From: Anabas testudineus
Taxonomy: Eukaryota; Chordata; Actinopteri; Anabantiformes; Anabantidae
Reading direction: 5' to 3'
Assembly (NCBI RefSeq): GCF_900324465.2
Contig: NC_046627.1
Location: 19,225,022-19,289,021 of the forward strand
DNA: 64,000 nt
In this document: in pieces, positions 13,201 to 26,082 of the stretch
Layout: the number at the start of each line of letters is the position of its first letter
Position numbering within the stretch: the first letter of the stretch is position 1
The notes under the pieces: model-generated
The model's database searches: none
Seen by the model: only the letters and a program-made list of their open reading frames with translations
What the model was told of the DNA's origin: nothing
Position numbers and translations under genes: made by a program

Positions 13201-13734
13201 AACTCTTTCCGCCCTCACACACGGTCACAATGCAGGGGTGGCTGCTTTGGGCAAGGTGGTGTTCAGCCTGGCTTCTGAGGGTCGCATGGCCTTGTGAGTG
13301 ACTGTTTTATTATGAAATCATCACAGACCATTGTTTGCTTCAGTCTCAGTGGTGAATTACTTAATTCTTACTGTCTTTTTTTCTCAGTACGTTTGGCATG
13401 GTGGACAGTGAGGAGACATGTATAGTGGTGATGGTCTACAACACAGCAGACAGCTGGGGCGTCCTGATAGGAGACACTGTAGTTATTCCTGAACCTCAGG
13501 TCAAGCGACACAGCATAACTCATAAAGATAAGGTCAGTGTTTAATGTGTATAGCTTAGCAGTTACTGAATAATATGTCTCGTTGTGTGACTTTCATTTTT
13601 CTCCTCTTTGGTAGTCGTTTGACTTTAGAAGTATACGAGTGGACTCTCCTCTGCTGCTCATCGTCAACGGCAAGAAACAAAACGTCCAAAGTCAGATTGC
13701 TGCGTCTGTCAGCTACAAGCCCCAGAGCGAATGA
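10296..13734 (+). CDS. ttc5: TTC5/STRAP, tetratricopeptide repeat protein 5
   Basis: TTC5 is a TPR protein known as a p300/JMY cofactor in the p53 stress response and as the factor that recognises nascent tubulin during tubulin mRNA autoregulation. Nine exons read with matching phases: 10296-10358, 11359-11491, 11585-11796, 12056-12206, 12350-12441, 12535-12738, 13079-13293, 13388-13532 and 13615-13734, totalling 444 residues (human 440). TPR-type helices are visible, for example [20 protein letters not shown] in exon 3. The last three exons encode the C-terminal OB-fold region, including [19 protein letters not shown]. The start MAEDEK follows a CpG-bearing leader. An AATAAA lies about 210 bp after the stop. 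No defect is seen. Confidence 0.95.
13015..13028 (+). promoter_or_regulatory. CTCF-like motif in a ttc5 intron
   Basis: CCACAAGGTGGCAG fits the core CTCF consensus CCACNAGGTGGCAG. It lies about 50 bp before exon 7 of ttc5. A motif match alone does not show occupancy. Confidence 0.4.
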
Positions 13735-14686
13735 GACGAGCCAGAAGCAACAGGACCACTTTATGCTAGTTATTAAAGAACAGTTTAGATAATTATGAAG
13801 TTTGAAGATTCCAATGTTTGTGCCTGTTTTATGTGTTGTTTTGTAAATAGTGGACATCATGTTACACTGTCTTTAGAAAGACAGTTTATATTTATAAATA
13901 TTTCTCTTTTTTGGTTTTCCAAAGTGAAGTTTTTTTTTGTAAAGAAATAAACCTTTGATGACAATGTGATGAATTGTAGCTTTGGTTTATCCTCTAAAAA
14001 CCCCCTTTGTCTTAAACATTTTGTTTGTGTGGTATCTCACAAAGCAGCGGTTTAATTTGTCCACCAGGGGTCCCCAAAATATTTTAAATGTACTACAGCA
14101 GTGTATCGTTTAACAACAAGCCTTTATTTCACAGCACACATGTTAACTATAGTTAGCAGGAGAAACTGGTACTGATGGTGCTGATACCATGGCTCAGTTC
14201 AGGTGTCTCAGCTGTCACAGTGTGAAGGTGAAGCTGTCCTGCGTACTACATACTCTACAAGTGAAGGAAATGTAACAACACAATATTTTTCAGGTATTAG
14301 TCACATAGGAAAGGGCTTAATTCCATGGTTTTGTCTTAATCTCTGTTTTTAACAAGAAACTGGTAAAACAATTAGGTCAAATTAATACAATATATTACGC
14401 TGAAGATGAATGAGTTTATATTTTATTTTACTTACTTTTATTGTACATATAACAAACTAAAGTCTGCATAGAGTGGAAAACAAGCAACTCATTTTAATAC
14501 AGTGTTTTGTTCAATATATAGCTATTCCTGTCCAACAACAAATCTATTCTTTACAATAACTACTACAAAATGCATTTAAGGCAAACAAATGCAACTAAAT
14601 GAATATATCAACAGTTTGGTAAATAACCACACTCTTTTTTTGGTTTTCCAAAGTTTCACACAGAGTGACTATGAAACCTGTGTCTC
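13735..14686. other. Convergent ttc5/ccnb1ip1 3' UTRs
   Basis: AT-rich region between two stop codons on opposite strands. AATAAA at 13946-13951 is the likely ttc5 poly(A) signal. No other gene is supported. Confidence 0.6.
13946..13951 (+). terminator. ttc5 poly(A) signal
   Basis: AATAAA 212 bp past the ttc5 stop codon, followed by a T/G-rich stretch. Confidence 0.7.
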
Positions 14687-16333
14687 TTAGTGCTTCTTGA
14701 TATAGGACCGTCCTTTCTCCCTGGCAGGGGAGCTGAACTGGAAGAAGGTCTTGGCTCCGTCAGCCTCCAGGCAGGAGAATAATCTGCTCTCTCCATCATG
14801 GCCCATAGAGAAGAACTGAGGGCTTCTCTGGGGTGTCGCCTGCCGAGCCACCCCTGGGTGACACACAGGAGGGTGACGGATGTCCCTCATTGTTATACTG
14901 ACTAAAATTCCCTTACGCAGACAATCAGTTCATCACTCCTACTGTTTTTTTTTTCAATGACCACTTCTCAACAGAAATCCTACAGTCTTCCTTTGTCCAT
15001 TTTACATAATTCTCTCTGTGCTTCCTTCCTCTTCACATTACTCAGATTGGGGACAACATGATAACTGATTTTATAAAAGGATTTTACCAGGCAGAGACAG
15101 AAAAATACATTATTTTTCTCATCTCTATGGCATAAAGTTTATTTTTTCTCCTGGCAAACATTTGGACAGCAAATAACAATTTTAATCGAATGTTAGTTTA
15201 GTTTATAATGTCCACTGCAGCTTGTCCTAGCAATGCTTGTTTTTTTTCCACCAAAAAAAAATATATATATACATTTTTACACTATACAAAAATATTCTAA
15301 CTTTTTAAGAATGGGTTTTTAAACTTGCAAAGGCTTTAATCTAAGTTCAATTGATTGATCCTACCAGTGCTGAAGTCATGATGTCCCGGTTGTGGCAGTT
15401 TGTCTTTTTCCCCAACTCCCACCACCATGTTGCGCAGCCTCAGAGAGTCGTACAGTCCCTGTAGTTTCTGGTACTGCCTGTTCCTCTCCATCAGCCTTTC
15501 AGACACCTCACTGTACTTCCTCTTATACTCCTCCATCACCTGACAAAAATAAAAAGGTTTGGATCTGTGTTTCTGTAATATAGTTCTGGACCTCAATAAA
15601 CGGCCAGTGTTCACAAATGTTTCCATTACGATATGGAAATGCATGTTTAGTAGGTCACTGGACTAATTCCAAGACATAATTGATCCATGAGTTATCTTAG
15701 CCCTATTTCTACTTATGGTTTGAACAATATAGTAATTATTGTGCTCTTGAGTTTAAGAGTTGCGGTTTACTTTTTTCAACGAGGTGATTTCCCCCCTCAT
15801 GGCAGTGAGCTCCAGTTCTCTGCTCTGGTTTTGCTGGGTCAACACCTTCTCCATCTGTTTCAGCTGTTCCTCAGCCCGTGACAAACTGTACTCTTGATAC
15901 ATATGCTCCTGGTGGACCTGTACACAAGAGACTGCCATGCTATTTGTTCTGAAATAAAAGAGAAGACTAGCAGACAAGTTAACTGGTACTGAGTCAACTT
16001 CATTACATAGAGACAGAGATGATATCTGACCTGATAGCTCCAAAAGGCCAGAGCACGGGCACTGATGTCCAGGACTGTGTCTGGTCTCAGACCTGCTAGC
16101 ACCATGGCTTTGTACTCCTCAGAAGGCGACAGCTCTGTCCTCACAATGTCCAACTTCCCAGACAGTGCCGAGGAGCAGGCTGGGCAGATGGCAGGAGAAC
16201 GGCTGAACTCACCAGAACCATGCTGATCGCAGAAAACATGTGAGCAGGCTGTGACCCAGGCAAAGCCGCTCAACTTGGTCCGGCACTTGGTGAAGTTACA
16301 TAGGAGTGTGTCGTCACAGAGAGACATGGACAT
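14687..16333 (-). CDS. ccnb1ip1: CCNB1IP1 / HEI10, meiotic crossover RING E3 ligase
   Basis: HEI10 is a RING-finger, coiled-coil E3 ligase that concentrates at meiotic recombination sites and limits crossovers. It also interacts with cyclin B1. Four coding exons join in phase: 16031-16333, 15771-15917, 15365-15539 and 14687-14853, giving 263 residues (human 277). The N-terminal RING reads CRTKLSG, then CSHVFCDQHG and CPAC. A coiled coil follows (EEQLKQMEKVLTQQNQS through KYSEVSERLMERNRQYQKLQ), and the C-terminal tail is basic. The start MSMSLCDDTLLCNF is typical of the family. A 5' UTR exon probably lies near 16.5-16.9 kb but is not resolved. It lies tail to tail with ttc5. Confidence 0.93.
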
Positions 16334-18208
16334 GACTGCAAAAAGTACAGTAAAACAGTCAAACGTGTGTGGGGTTGCCAGATTCTTTTTTTTGTTTGGA
16401 AGGCCTTAAGGCTCTTTATGGTGAAAACTATATTGTGATCTTGACCATTACACAAATAAACAATGAATACTTACTTACCCTTGATATTAAAAGACTGGGC
16501 TAATTCCCCCTCTTCTCTTTAAATCTAAAAATAAATTAATAAAAAAAAACAATATATGCCACAGATTTTTAAAACCATTTGAGAAAGAATACTACCAAAA
16601 AAAAAAAGAAAATACTGCAAATATTACAACTTCACTGCATTAATACCTGACACTAAGTACTTGTACTATGTGAGCTACACTGACAGTTTAGCTAAGCTAC
16701 ATAGCTAGCTTAATGCTATACCATTACTATTAACGATAAATGTTAGCATTAGCATTTCAGCTAATTTGTTAAGACCGCTTTCTAATCGAAGCTGCTTAAA
16801 AATACAAGTCTGACTTTTAAATATATATCGTGTGTTTAACAGATGTCATAACCTTCACAGGATACCGCCGTTATTTAACACCGTTAATTATATTTAACGT
16901 TACTTTATTTTCGGGAAACCAGTTTATCAGTTAGCTCTTCCCTTGTGCAGGTAGCAGCTGGTGACGCTAAATGGATACTTTAATCTGATTGGCTGACGGC
17001 AACTCACAATCTCAAAGGCAACATTTCCAAATATGGACTTCTCAAATATAGTGATTCACTAACAACATGTTTTAACAGAATAACTCTTTAATATGCAAAA
17101 TGTCAGGATTCTTGTTATGATTTTCACTGTACATAAAAAAAACACTTTTGTCCATAACACCGAGGCTTGTAAAAGCCAGGCATAAAAATAACAAAGCCTG
17201 TTTTGAAGATATGTAAATTTGGTGAAAGCCAAATAATAGGAGTGGGAAATGATTCCTTTACTTCATCAGTGTATCCTCCTTTGAAGTAACCTTAAGCAGA
17301 CTGGTTCAGAGGAACTTATAAAGTCCCTACACTACCTGAGGATCTGCTTGTCCATTTTTCCAGTCTATGAAGTATTGAACGTTTCAGTCCACCAGTATCA
17401 TATTACAGCTCAGCTAATAAACTTCTTCTTTTTATTTTGTATTTTGCAGTTTCACTTTATGGATGAAATTAGCCCACACCATATAGGCTAAGACTTATTA
17501 TTTTCTAATTTGAAATAGTTATTAAACCTTGAATTAAAGCAAAGTAGAAAAACATTTTAGAGTTAAAGTGATAATGATGAAGATATAGGGTTATGTGTGA
17601 ACAGTAAAACGAAATACCTATCTCTGAATTACTTTGAATACATATATGATTAACCTTTGAAATGTCGTGGCTACTTTGAGTAGCTTTTATGTTTGTATAT
17701 CTTGCTATTTGGATAAAGTACTTCCACTTAATATTTTTGTCATGTGGTGCTATACTACTTTCACAACTTATAGGAGACTTTGACTTTAAATCTCTATTAT
17801 TTCCTACTATTTTTTCCAAATGATGCTGATAAGAAGTCAAACAGTTCAGTGCACATCCCAAACTGTAACCTCTACAACAAGTAGTAGTTGTTTTCCCCAA
17901 ATCAAATAATGCCCTATACCCTTAGCTGCCTCTGAGTGGATATATGTATAGCCTAATGTGAGACACCTACTTAAATACGCCCCCCTCCTCCTCTTCCCAC
18001 TTTTCTCTCTCTCCCTTTTATCCATTTCTCCACGTGGTACAGGAGGAAAGGAGGCGGTGAAAGAGAGGCATTGTGCTGTGCAGCAGTGGATCCGGGGGTT
18101 CATAGTGAGAGAAGGGAGATGCTCACTCAACTGTGTCCAGCACGCCATTGTCAAAGATTCCCATCTATTCTCTGCCTTTTAAATAGAGCTCCAGTGTAAG
18201 ATGTTTTT

Positions 18209-18262
<54 letters not shown>

Positions 18263-19258
18263 TGCACTGGGCGATAACACACGAACATACATGCATGCAT
18301 GTGCAATGACTGTGTGGACCCACTCGCACACATCGGGCCCTCACTACACTGTTGTAGATAATTGGCCCTATAGAAATAAAATAGCAGCAATGCCGCCTGT
18401 AAACTCCTCAACTGACACCGTGCATCTGCGGACTGACGGATTGTTCAACTCTGGCTGATGAAAAGCACCAAATAGACAAATATATATGCTTTTAGTTAAG
18501 TCCACTTTCCTTAGGATTAAAAGTAGGTGCAGAGGCTCCACCTGTAGGTGCCAAACAGACGCCTGATTGATAAGTCACTTTCTGACATATTGCATCTTAA
18601 CTTAACCCGTGATGGTTTTATTACCTTCCAGCAATGATTAAAACATTTATCAAAAAACAATTCTTACGCCCACTTTAATCTGTTTTTAGGCATTCAACGA
18701 CTTTGACACCTCTTTGTCACGTTTATTTGAAAGTTTATAGCTGCTGCGCGAGTGTGTAAAGAAAAATAAAGCTGGAGAGAAAGAGCGAACCAGGGATGCT
18801 GTGTGTTACACGCCATTGAAATGCAAATATCATCGAAGAACAAGGAGTGGTTCTGTTTGTATGGGTGTGTGTGTGGCGTGTGTGTGTGTGTCCCTCTGCA
18901 TGTGCATGCAGCGGGGTAGCAGTGTTAGAGGAGGGGCGCAAATCGACAAGTTTTGGGGGGAGAAGAGACTTTAGAAATCAGCCACACACACGCACTGGAG
19001 ACAGCTTCATATGACACAGTGCAGACCTGCGGATTTCCCCATACCCATGCCATCTTTTTTCACTTTCTTCCATAAAAGATCACCATTTCAACTACCAGTC
19101 CATCTCTGATTACGCTCATTTTTTTTTCCTGATCGACGGACTTGATGGAATTGCGCAACATCTGAACTTTGGATGTTTTGGTGAGAAGTGCGCAAAAACG
19201 TGCCGACTGCCATTCGGCCGACTGATGCCCCCCCTCTCTGTCTGACTCGCCGTGAATC
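16334..19258. other. ccnb1ip1 5' flank and sall2 upstream region
   Basis: No coding exon is supported. The first part (to about 17 kb) should hold the ccnb1ip1 promoter. From about 18 kb to the sall2 start the sequence becomes richer in CpG and C/T tracts and probably includes the sall2 5' UTR and promoter. A perfect (TG)25 array sits at 18211-18260. SALL genes commonly use alternative first exons, so another may be hidden here. Confidence 0.5.
18211..18260. repeat. (TG)25 microsatellite
   Basis: Fifty bases of uninterrupted TG dinucleotide, about 1 kb upstream of the sall2 start codon. Open frames across it are repeat artefacts. Confidence 0.97.
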
Positions 19259-22200
19259 ATGTCACGCCGGAAACAGAAGCGGCCCCAGCATCTCGTTAAC
19301 TCGGATCCAGGGGGCCCAAGGCTGCTGTCTCACGGTGAGAAAACATCTTTACGAGTGCGCACGTATTTCTACCGTGTATTTCTTGGTATACAGAGGTTGC
19401 ATGCCATCTAACACATACACCTATTGGTGCTCACTATTGCATATGAAATTTATTATTTTTTTTACAAGCAGGACCTATAAAAATGTAAAAAAGCGCATGT
19501 GTGCGCATAGATTTACACTCTCATTTGTTGATTGTGTTTAATTTCGTGTACTTGATTTCTGTCTGTGTGTGCATGGCCACATTCCAACAAACGCACCTGA
19601 TTTAACTGTCTGAAAAGTTTAGGATGTAGTTTGTCAACTAAAGAAACCCCTCCTGTTTAGTCATTCAGTGAAATGGCTCCCACTAAATGGAGGCCTTGGG
19701 CACTTTTGTTGGGGCCAATAAACTTTTCCCTGTGAAGTGAATAGAGCAGGATTAACTAACATACATCTGTGGCCATTTTCATGTGCTGTGCGTCCTCAGG
19801 AAACCAACAGGCTGCTCAGCGCTGACTGCTGGAGATCTTTGACTAGTACAGAGCACTCTCTTATTTGTTAACAATAGAGTGCGTGGGTGGGGGAAGGGAA
19901 TGCAGTGTTTTTGGTAAAGATTAATCTTCCACCCTTCTATTCTCTTCTCCTTTTGCTCTTCATCCATGCTTTTCTTCATTATGCACCCATCTCCACCCCC
20001 CCATTTTCCACCTTCTCTCCCTCCTCTTTCTTTCCTCCTCTTTCTCATCCACCAGCCCCATTCACTGTATACTCCTACACAGTCGGGTGAGGGGGTGGAG
20101 TGGGGTGGGGGGGGGGGGGGGGGGGGTGTGTGCTCTGATGGATGAGAAAAAAGGATTCAGAGGGGATAGAAAGATTCGTCTCGCACTTGTACTGTGTGGC
20201 AATGGCAGCTTTGAGCGCATGCATGCTGGAAGTCTCTGCAGGTAAACGTCCACATATGGAAGTGGAAGTTTAGATTTATTTATGTGCTGCCTGCAGGTTC
20301 AGGTTTGTTTGTCAGTCACAGGGAGGGAATTTCACAGGGGTACAGTCTTTCATTCCATCACTATATCTCTCCAGGTGGGAATAGTTAGTTTGTCTCTCCA
20401 TTGTTGTTACCCTCCCCCTTCTTTTTCTTTTTACTCTTTCTCACTCCGTATTCAAGATTCTTAAAGAATTTGACCCATGAGTGGCAGAGGTCAGGTTAGT
20501 TGACCAATCAGAGGATCTGGACAGTGCCCAGAACCCTTAGCATGGCCTGACCCTTGACCTCCTCTGTGACGTATTGGGGGAAGGGTGAATAGGGAGATGA
20601 AAGACGTAACTGCTGTAGGGAGGGGGTGGGTTAAGAGGGGTTATGGGTTGTCTTGGTGATGCCCATTGTCCTCTAAAATGTGTTGCTATAGCAGCAAGGT
20701 GGTCTGTAAGCTTTTTTGTGTTTGCAAGATGTTTGAGGAGTTTTACTCCGGACGGCACAGATTGAGACAAGATATTACGAAGCCTCATAGACTGCAGAGT
20801 TTCTTCCACTTGTTTATTTGCTTGTTCAAGTCCACTTCCTTGCAGGCATTTCTTTTGAAGTTGTAACAGAATCTTCTGGTATGCACACACATTTGAAGCC
20901 TACATTTGTAAATGAAGGTGGAAGCAAAGAAATAAACACAAACACACTCTGTAACTGAAACTGAAATCTGTAATGATTTACATGAATGTTTGAATGCGTA
21001 CTGAACAAAAAGCACACAGATTTTAAAAAGCATTCTTTGTTTTCTATCACTTCTCAGATGACCACTTGGGAATGAAGTCACCCTCCACATCTCTGGGCTC
21101 AGAAGTAACTTCATCAGGGTCGTCCTCCTCATCCCCTACCTCTCTCCAAGAGTGCCAGCCGCCTCTGGCTCCTCGCCCATCCCCTGGTGGGCTCCACGCG
21201 CCCTCCTTGCCCAGCGAAAGCTCGCCTCCTCCCCACTGGCCCAACCACATTGCCCCCTTTACTACCTCTCTCCCCAACACCCACTCGTCCCTCTCCCCGG
21301 ACTTTCCTCACCCCTCACTGTCTTCCCAGACTCATTCACCTCCTCCCTTAGGTCAAACCTCAGATTCACACAGCCTGTCCCACCAAGGAAACTCTCACTC
21401 GACCATGACCTCCCCACCTATAGGCAATTCAGCCACCACCACTACTTCCTCTTCCTCCTCGTTGTCTTCTCAGTGTGTTCCACCTCACAGAGACAGCTCA
21501 AGTCCAGGTCAGCAGCAGTCCTCTAGCACCCCAGGACAGCAGGGACAGATCCCTGTGTCTCCAACACTGGCAATACTCCTGGAGGAGCTGAGGGTTTTAC
21601 AGCAAAGGCAAATTCACCAGATGCAGATAACAGAAGAGATCTGCAGGCATGTTCTGAGGCTTGGTGGTGCTGTCCTCAGCCAAGATAATGACGCACAGGC
21701 CAGTGGTGCAGACAACAACCAGAAGTCTACAGGAGCAGCGTCTTCATCACCAACACACACTTCCGCAGCCACTCCAGTAACCGCAGTGTCTTCGCTTCTG
21801 ACTGGCCTACCATCTTCCCTTTTCCCCCAGCCAGCCATGTCCAAATCAACCACTTCACATGTAAATGGCAGCAGAGCTCCATCCTCCTCTACCTCTTCAC
21901 CATTATCTTCCTCTTCATCCTCATCTATTTCATCCACTGTCAGCTCGTCTGTTACCTCTCTACACCCACTGTCCTTGTCACTGGGTCTACCGCCTCGCTA
22001 CCTCCATGAGAAATCATCTAACACCTCCTCATTCAGTCACAGCAATGGTGTCAGTTTTCCTACTACGTCCCTTTCTACCACCAGTCATTCCCAGGACATC
22101 CAGCCTACTTCCTCTCTCACCTCTGCCTCCTTATCAGGTCGCCCTCAGCACGTCTGCCGTTTCTGTGGGAAAGTGTTAAGCAGTGATTCATCACTTCAGA

Positions 22201-24770
22201 TCCATTTGAGGTCACATACAGGTGAAAGGCCATACCAGTGTCCAGTCTGCTTGAGCCGCTTTACCACCAGAGGGAACCTGAAAGCTCATTTCCTGCGTCA
22301 CAGAGAGCAGAACCCAGAGCTGTCCCTCTCCCTGCTGCCTCCTGCATTGTCAGAGCAAGCACAGAGTGGATCTGCCCCTGGTGCCATCCAGAGGAGAAGA
22401 AAAAGGAGGGCTGATGATGATGAGACATTTAACGGAGTGAAAGGAAGCATTCCCGGGATGACAGACAATATGGCTTTAGGATTCCTTTCTGGTGCGTCCT
22501 CTCGGCCTTCACCCTCCTCTCTACCTCTGCCCCCTTCAGTTGACATGGCGCTGCTGTCCACAGCCCATTCGCTGCTACAGCTAAATAGAGCATCAGCTGC
22601 AGCTGCTGCCAGTGCACCAAGCACTGCACTGCCTTCTTCAGCCTCATCTTCCTCCTCCACCTCCATGGGAAGCCAGTTCAAAGGAGCGAAGCAGCAGCGT
22701 TTTGATGAAAACACACCACCTCACTCTGCCCTCCATACAACCTCCCCATACTCCCAACTGGCCCACCTTCCCAAGATTCTCTTTCCTGGAGGTACCTCCC
22801 CTCATCACCTTGCTCTTCTCCGGCCCACAGGCCACCCATCCACCTCACATCTCACTTCCCCTCACCAGCTAACTTTCCCCTTTCCACCTTTCCCCAAACC
22901 ATCCACCTCCTCTCCATCATCATCCTCTCCCACCACCTCAAGTCAGACCTCAGACACCTCCAAATTGCAGCGGCTGGTACAGAAACTTGAAAAGCAACCA
23001 CAGGCCCTTTCGTCTTCCTCTGCCTCTTCTCCCTCCACCTCCTCCCAAACAAATGCGGAAGCAAATGGGGACACACAGGGTCATGATCTGTCCACCACCT
23101 CAAGTGCCTATCGCAGGGAAATGTTGGCTGCTCTCGGTCTGAGCCCAAGTCCCAATGCTGCGGGACTAGTGACCAGCCTGAGTGCCTCAGGTTTAGGCAC
23201 TACAACAACCACAACTACCCCCTCTTTGCCTACTGTCCAGGCTGCTAATCAGTGTGGAGTATGTCTACGTGTACTTAGCTGTCCTAGAGCTCTGCGATTG
23301 CACCAGGCCACGCATCTCGGAGAGCGTCCGTTTCCTTGTAAACTGTGTGGTCGCTCCTTCTCCACAAAAGGTAGCCTTAGGGCCCACCTGGCCACTCACC
23401 GTGCAAGACCAGCCAATGCCCGCACCTTGAACTCCTGCCCTCTGTGCCCACGCAAGTTCACCAATGCCTTGGTTCTTCAACACCACATTCGCTTGCATCT
23501 AGGAGGGCAAATACCACCCGATGAAGACATTCCACCTGAAGATGGTGCAGAAATAGAAAATGCCATCTTTGATGATGGAGAGAATGACTCCATCAACTCC
23601 CCAACTAAAGGCCAACAAACCCTCCCCTTGGCTTTAACAACAGGCCCTAAGTCTCAAATTGATGTGGTGAACTCAGGGTCCACATCTAGGGAGGTCACAG
23701 CTGTTGATGCCACTTCTATGAAGACTGAGGAATCTGGGGGCTCAACACCCTGTATAAGCCCATCCTTAACCTCTAATCCAACATCAGCAGAAGCCGAAGA
23801 CCCCCTGCATGGGGGAGACAATATACTAGTTGATAGTAGCCCAGTGAATGGCTCTGTGTACTCTGAGGACACCCACACTGACCTGGGCAGCACCAGCCCT
23901 TTTAAAGTACCCTTAACTAGTTCTTATTCAGCTGCAGTGAATGGAGATGCAGAGGCAGATGACACCCCTCTTTCCCTCTGTGTTTCAAAGCCTGGAGTGG
24001 AAAATAATACACTGCACACAGGAGTTAATAATGATGAAGTTTGCTCTACAGATGAGGCCATTACTAGTCACCATTCTCACTTAAGATCCTCCGCTACAAA
24101 TCCCTTACCTGCTCTCACCCCTCCTCTAAGCCCAAAAGCTATCCTGGCAGAAGAGGCTTCTGGCAGTGTACCACAGGAGTCACAGGGGAGAGATGCTGAT
24201 CAAAGTAAAAAGAAGAGTGAGACCACCACACCCAGAGAGTCTTTGCCAGTGCTGGATCAAAAGCAGGAGGACACTGCACAAAACTTTTCGGAAGAGCCAG
24301 AGCCCTGCGTCCCAGCACCAGCACCAGCACCACAGAGCCAGGCTCCCCGTCCAGATAAACCCTACAGCTGTTCAGAGTGTGGAAAAGCATATGCCAGCCG
24401 AAGTGGACTTAAGGTAAGAGTTTAAACTCTGAACAGTCAGTCAATCTAAGATGTTTGGATGATAGTGTATTTTCATGTCATGTTTGGTAACATTTCATAC
24501 TGTTGAACTATAGTAATTGGTCAATGACTGTTGTTTGGTATCTTTCAATAACAGGGACATATGAAAACTCACCCTGGAGCTTCGACCAACACACCTGCCA
24601 AGGCCCAAACCAATGACAATGACGCTGTGGTGGATCGCAGCTCACATTCAGCCAATAAGGAGGAAAGGCAGGGACTGGCTAAATCGCCCAGGAAAGGAGA
24701 CAGCACAGATCCTCTACCAGTCGGAGCTGGTTCTGATGTGGCAGGCGAGCCCATGGACACCACTGTGTAG
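19259..24770 (+). CDS. sall2: SALL2, spalt-like zinc-finger transcription factor
   Basis: SALL2 is a nuclear C2H2 zinc-finger regulator. Its start [10 protein letters not shown] is the SALL family NuRD-recruiting motif. Three exons join in phase: 19259-19334, 21058-24413 and 24555-24770, giving 1215 residues. The glutamine-rich oligomerisation segment ([20 protein letters not shown], about 21570-21640) matches mammalian SALL2. A first zinc-finger pair lies at about 22150-22300 ([21 protein letters not shown], then CPVC). A second pair plus a third finger lies at about 23250-23500, ending in the SALL2-type HLGGQIP. A last finger ([21 protein letters not shown]) is split by the last intron. The N-terminal zinc finger that human SALL2 carries just after the first exon is not present in this model, and only one C-terminal finger is seen. 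Linkage to mettl3 and ccnb1ip1 supports SALL2 rather than SALL1/3/4. Confidence 0.92.
19335..21057 (+). other. sall2 intron 1
   Basis: Intron with donor gtgaga and acceptor ttctcag. It contains a 20-base G run at 20107-20126 in a purine-rich context and C/T-rich tracts. No extra zinc-finger exon was found here, though one could be missed. Confidence 0.7.
20107..20126 (+). repeat. Poly-G tract in sall2 intron 1
   Basis: Twenty consecutive G residues, preceded by further G runs from about 20086 (including GGGGG and GGGG). It could fold as a G-quadruplex on the plus strand. Length in an assembly is error-prone. Confidence 0.85.
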
Positions 24771-25743
24771 GAAGTTAGTTTGGCTGAATAACTGCTGTCA
24801 GTTTTTAAATTGTCCTGACAAAGGAATGTATCTTCTTTCTAGAATAAGATTAGTTTTTAGCATTTTTAAATCTAATTCATGTTTACCTTTTGTATTAGGA
24901 AGATAGATCTACGTACTTTATACTGTAGAACCATTACAAGAGATTTGTGAATGTAGTATTTTAGCTACATATTTTTGTATTTGAAAAACCACAGTGAGGC
25001 CTTATCTTCACATATGAGAATTCATTGTTTTTGCATTTTTGCTGACACCGACTTCAGCACATACTGCATAATATCAAACAACCAGTATAAGCTGATTTGA
25101 ATACCAGGAGGGTCCAGAATTTTACCAAAACAGGCCAAATTAGTAATGGCCAGTGTTTGTGAATGTGAGCTGCGGTTACATTTTATGCCTTTTTATCCTT
25201 ACTGTGTTCTTTCTTTTTTTTTAATGCGATGCTGCTGAATACATGTTTCTGATGTGCCCGAGTTGCACTGCGAGTTGCAATGTGTCCCGTGCTGCCGAAA
25301 CACCTACTGAAACAAAGTTAGCAATGATAATAACCATGATGGTGTTGATAACAATAATGATGGAGATGACTGTGTTAGATTAACTGTATTCTCGTTATCC
25401 ACACTGTACTTATAGCTGTAAACTTTGCTAGCAGCAAATTACCTTATTCATACTTATGATTGTAAACGTTTTTTTCTTGTTGTTGATCTGCAGATGCACA
25501 ACAACAAAGATGAGCCCCGTCCACTGTAGCTCCCTTTCCTGTATTTTCCTCCTCCCACCCTTTCCCCTCCGCTCTTCTCTCTCAAAGCACTTGAGAGTTT
25601 TCTGCTCCTGCAGAAATTGTCTGCACTCACTGCATTCCAGCTAAGTCCAGTTTTGTATTTGTATGCTTTGGTCTACCTTTGGTGAACCTCTTTTTTAGTA
25701 GCTATGACAAAATGTGTTCCCAATATGTCATGTATAAAAGATA

Positions 25744-25749
25744 AATAAA
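25744..25749 (+). terminator. sall2 poly(A) signal
   Basis: AATAAA about 970 bp past the sall2 stop, followed within 30 bp by a GT-rich tract, the normal layout for cleavage and polyadenylation. Confidence 0.6.
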
Positions 25750-26040
25750 ACACTGTGTCGTGAAGCGGAGACCTGTTTGTTGTCTGTCTGTGTGTTTTGT
25801 TTTTTTTTATTATATGGGTTTAGCTTAAGTCTGTGTCTCTGTGAATGAGTTTATCTGTTTAAGTATTCTGTTTGCATGACTCCATGACTCTTTATTCTGT
25901 GTGCGCCTGCATGTACACTGTTGGTGAGTTTTCTCAGCTCACTGCGTGTCTGAATCGGGAGTCCTTTGTTTGAGGCGCTGGGCTAGCTGTCTCCTAATTC
26001 TGCCTTTTTTTCCTCAGTGTCTTTTAATATGTTTCCCCAG

Positions 26041-26043
<3 letters not shown>

Positions 26044-26079
<36 letters not shown>
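26044..26079. repeat. (TG)18 microsatellite
   Basis: Uninterrupted TG dinucleotide array between sall2 and slc7a7. Confidence 0.95.

Positions 26080-26082
<3 letters not shown>

Noticed and set aside
18151-18458. Open frames made of His-Thr or Cys-Val repeats at 18.2 kb, 26.0 kb and 33.1 kb
   Set aside because: They are translations of TG/CA microsatellites.
21129-21937. Several minus-strand and alternate-frame open frames inside the sall2 large exon
   Set aside because: They mirror the low-complexity Ser/Pro coding sequence and show no independent gene signals.
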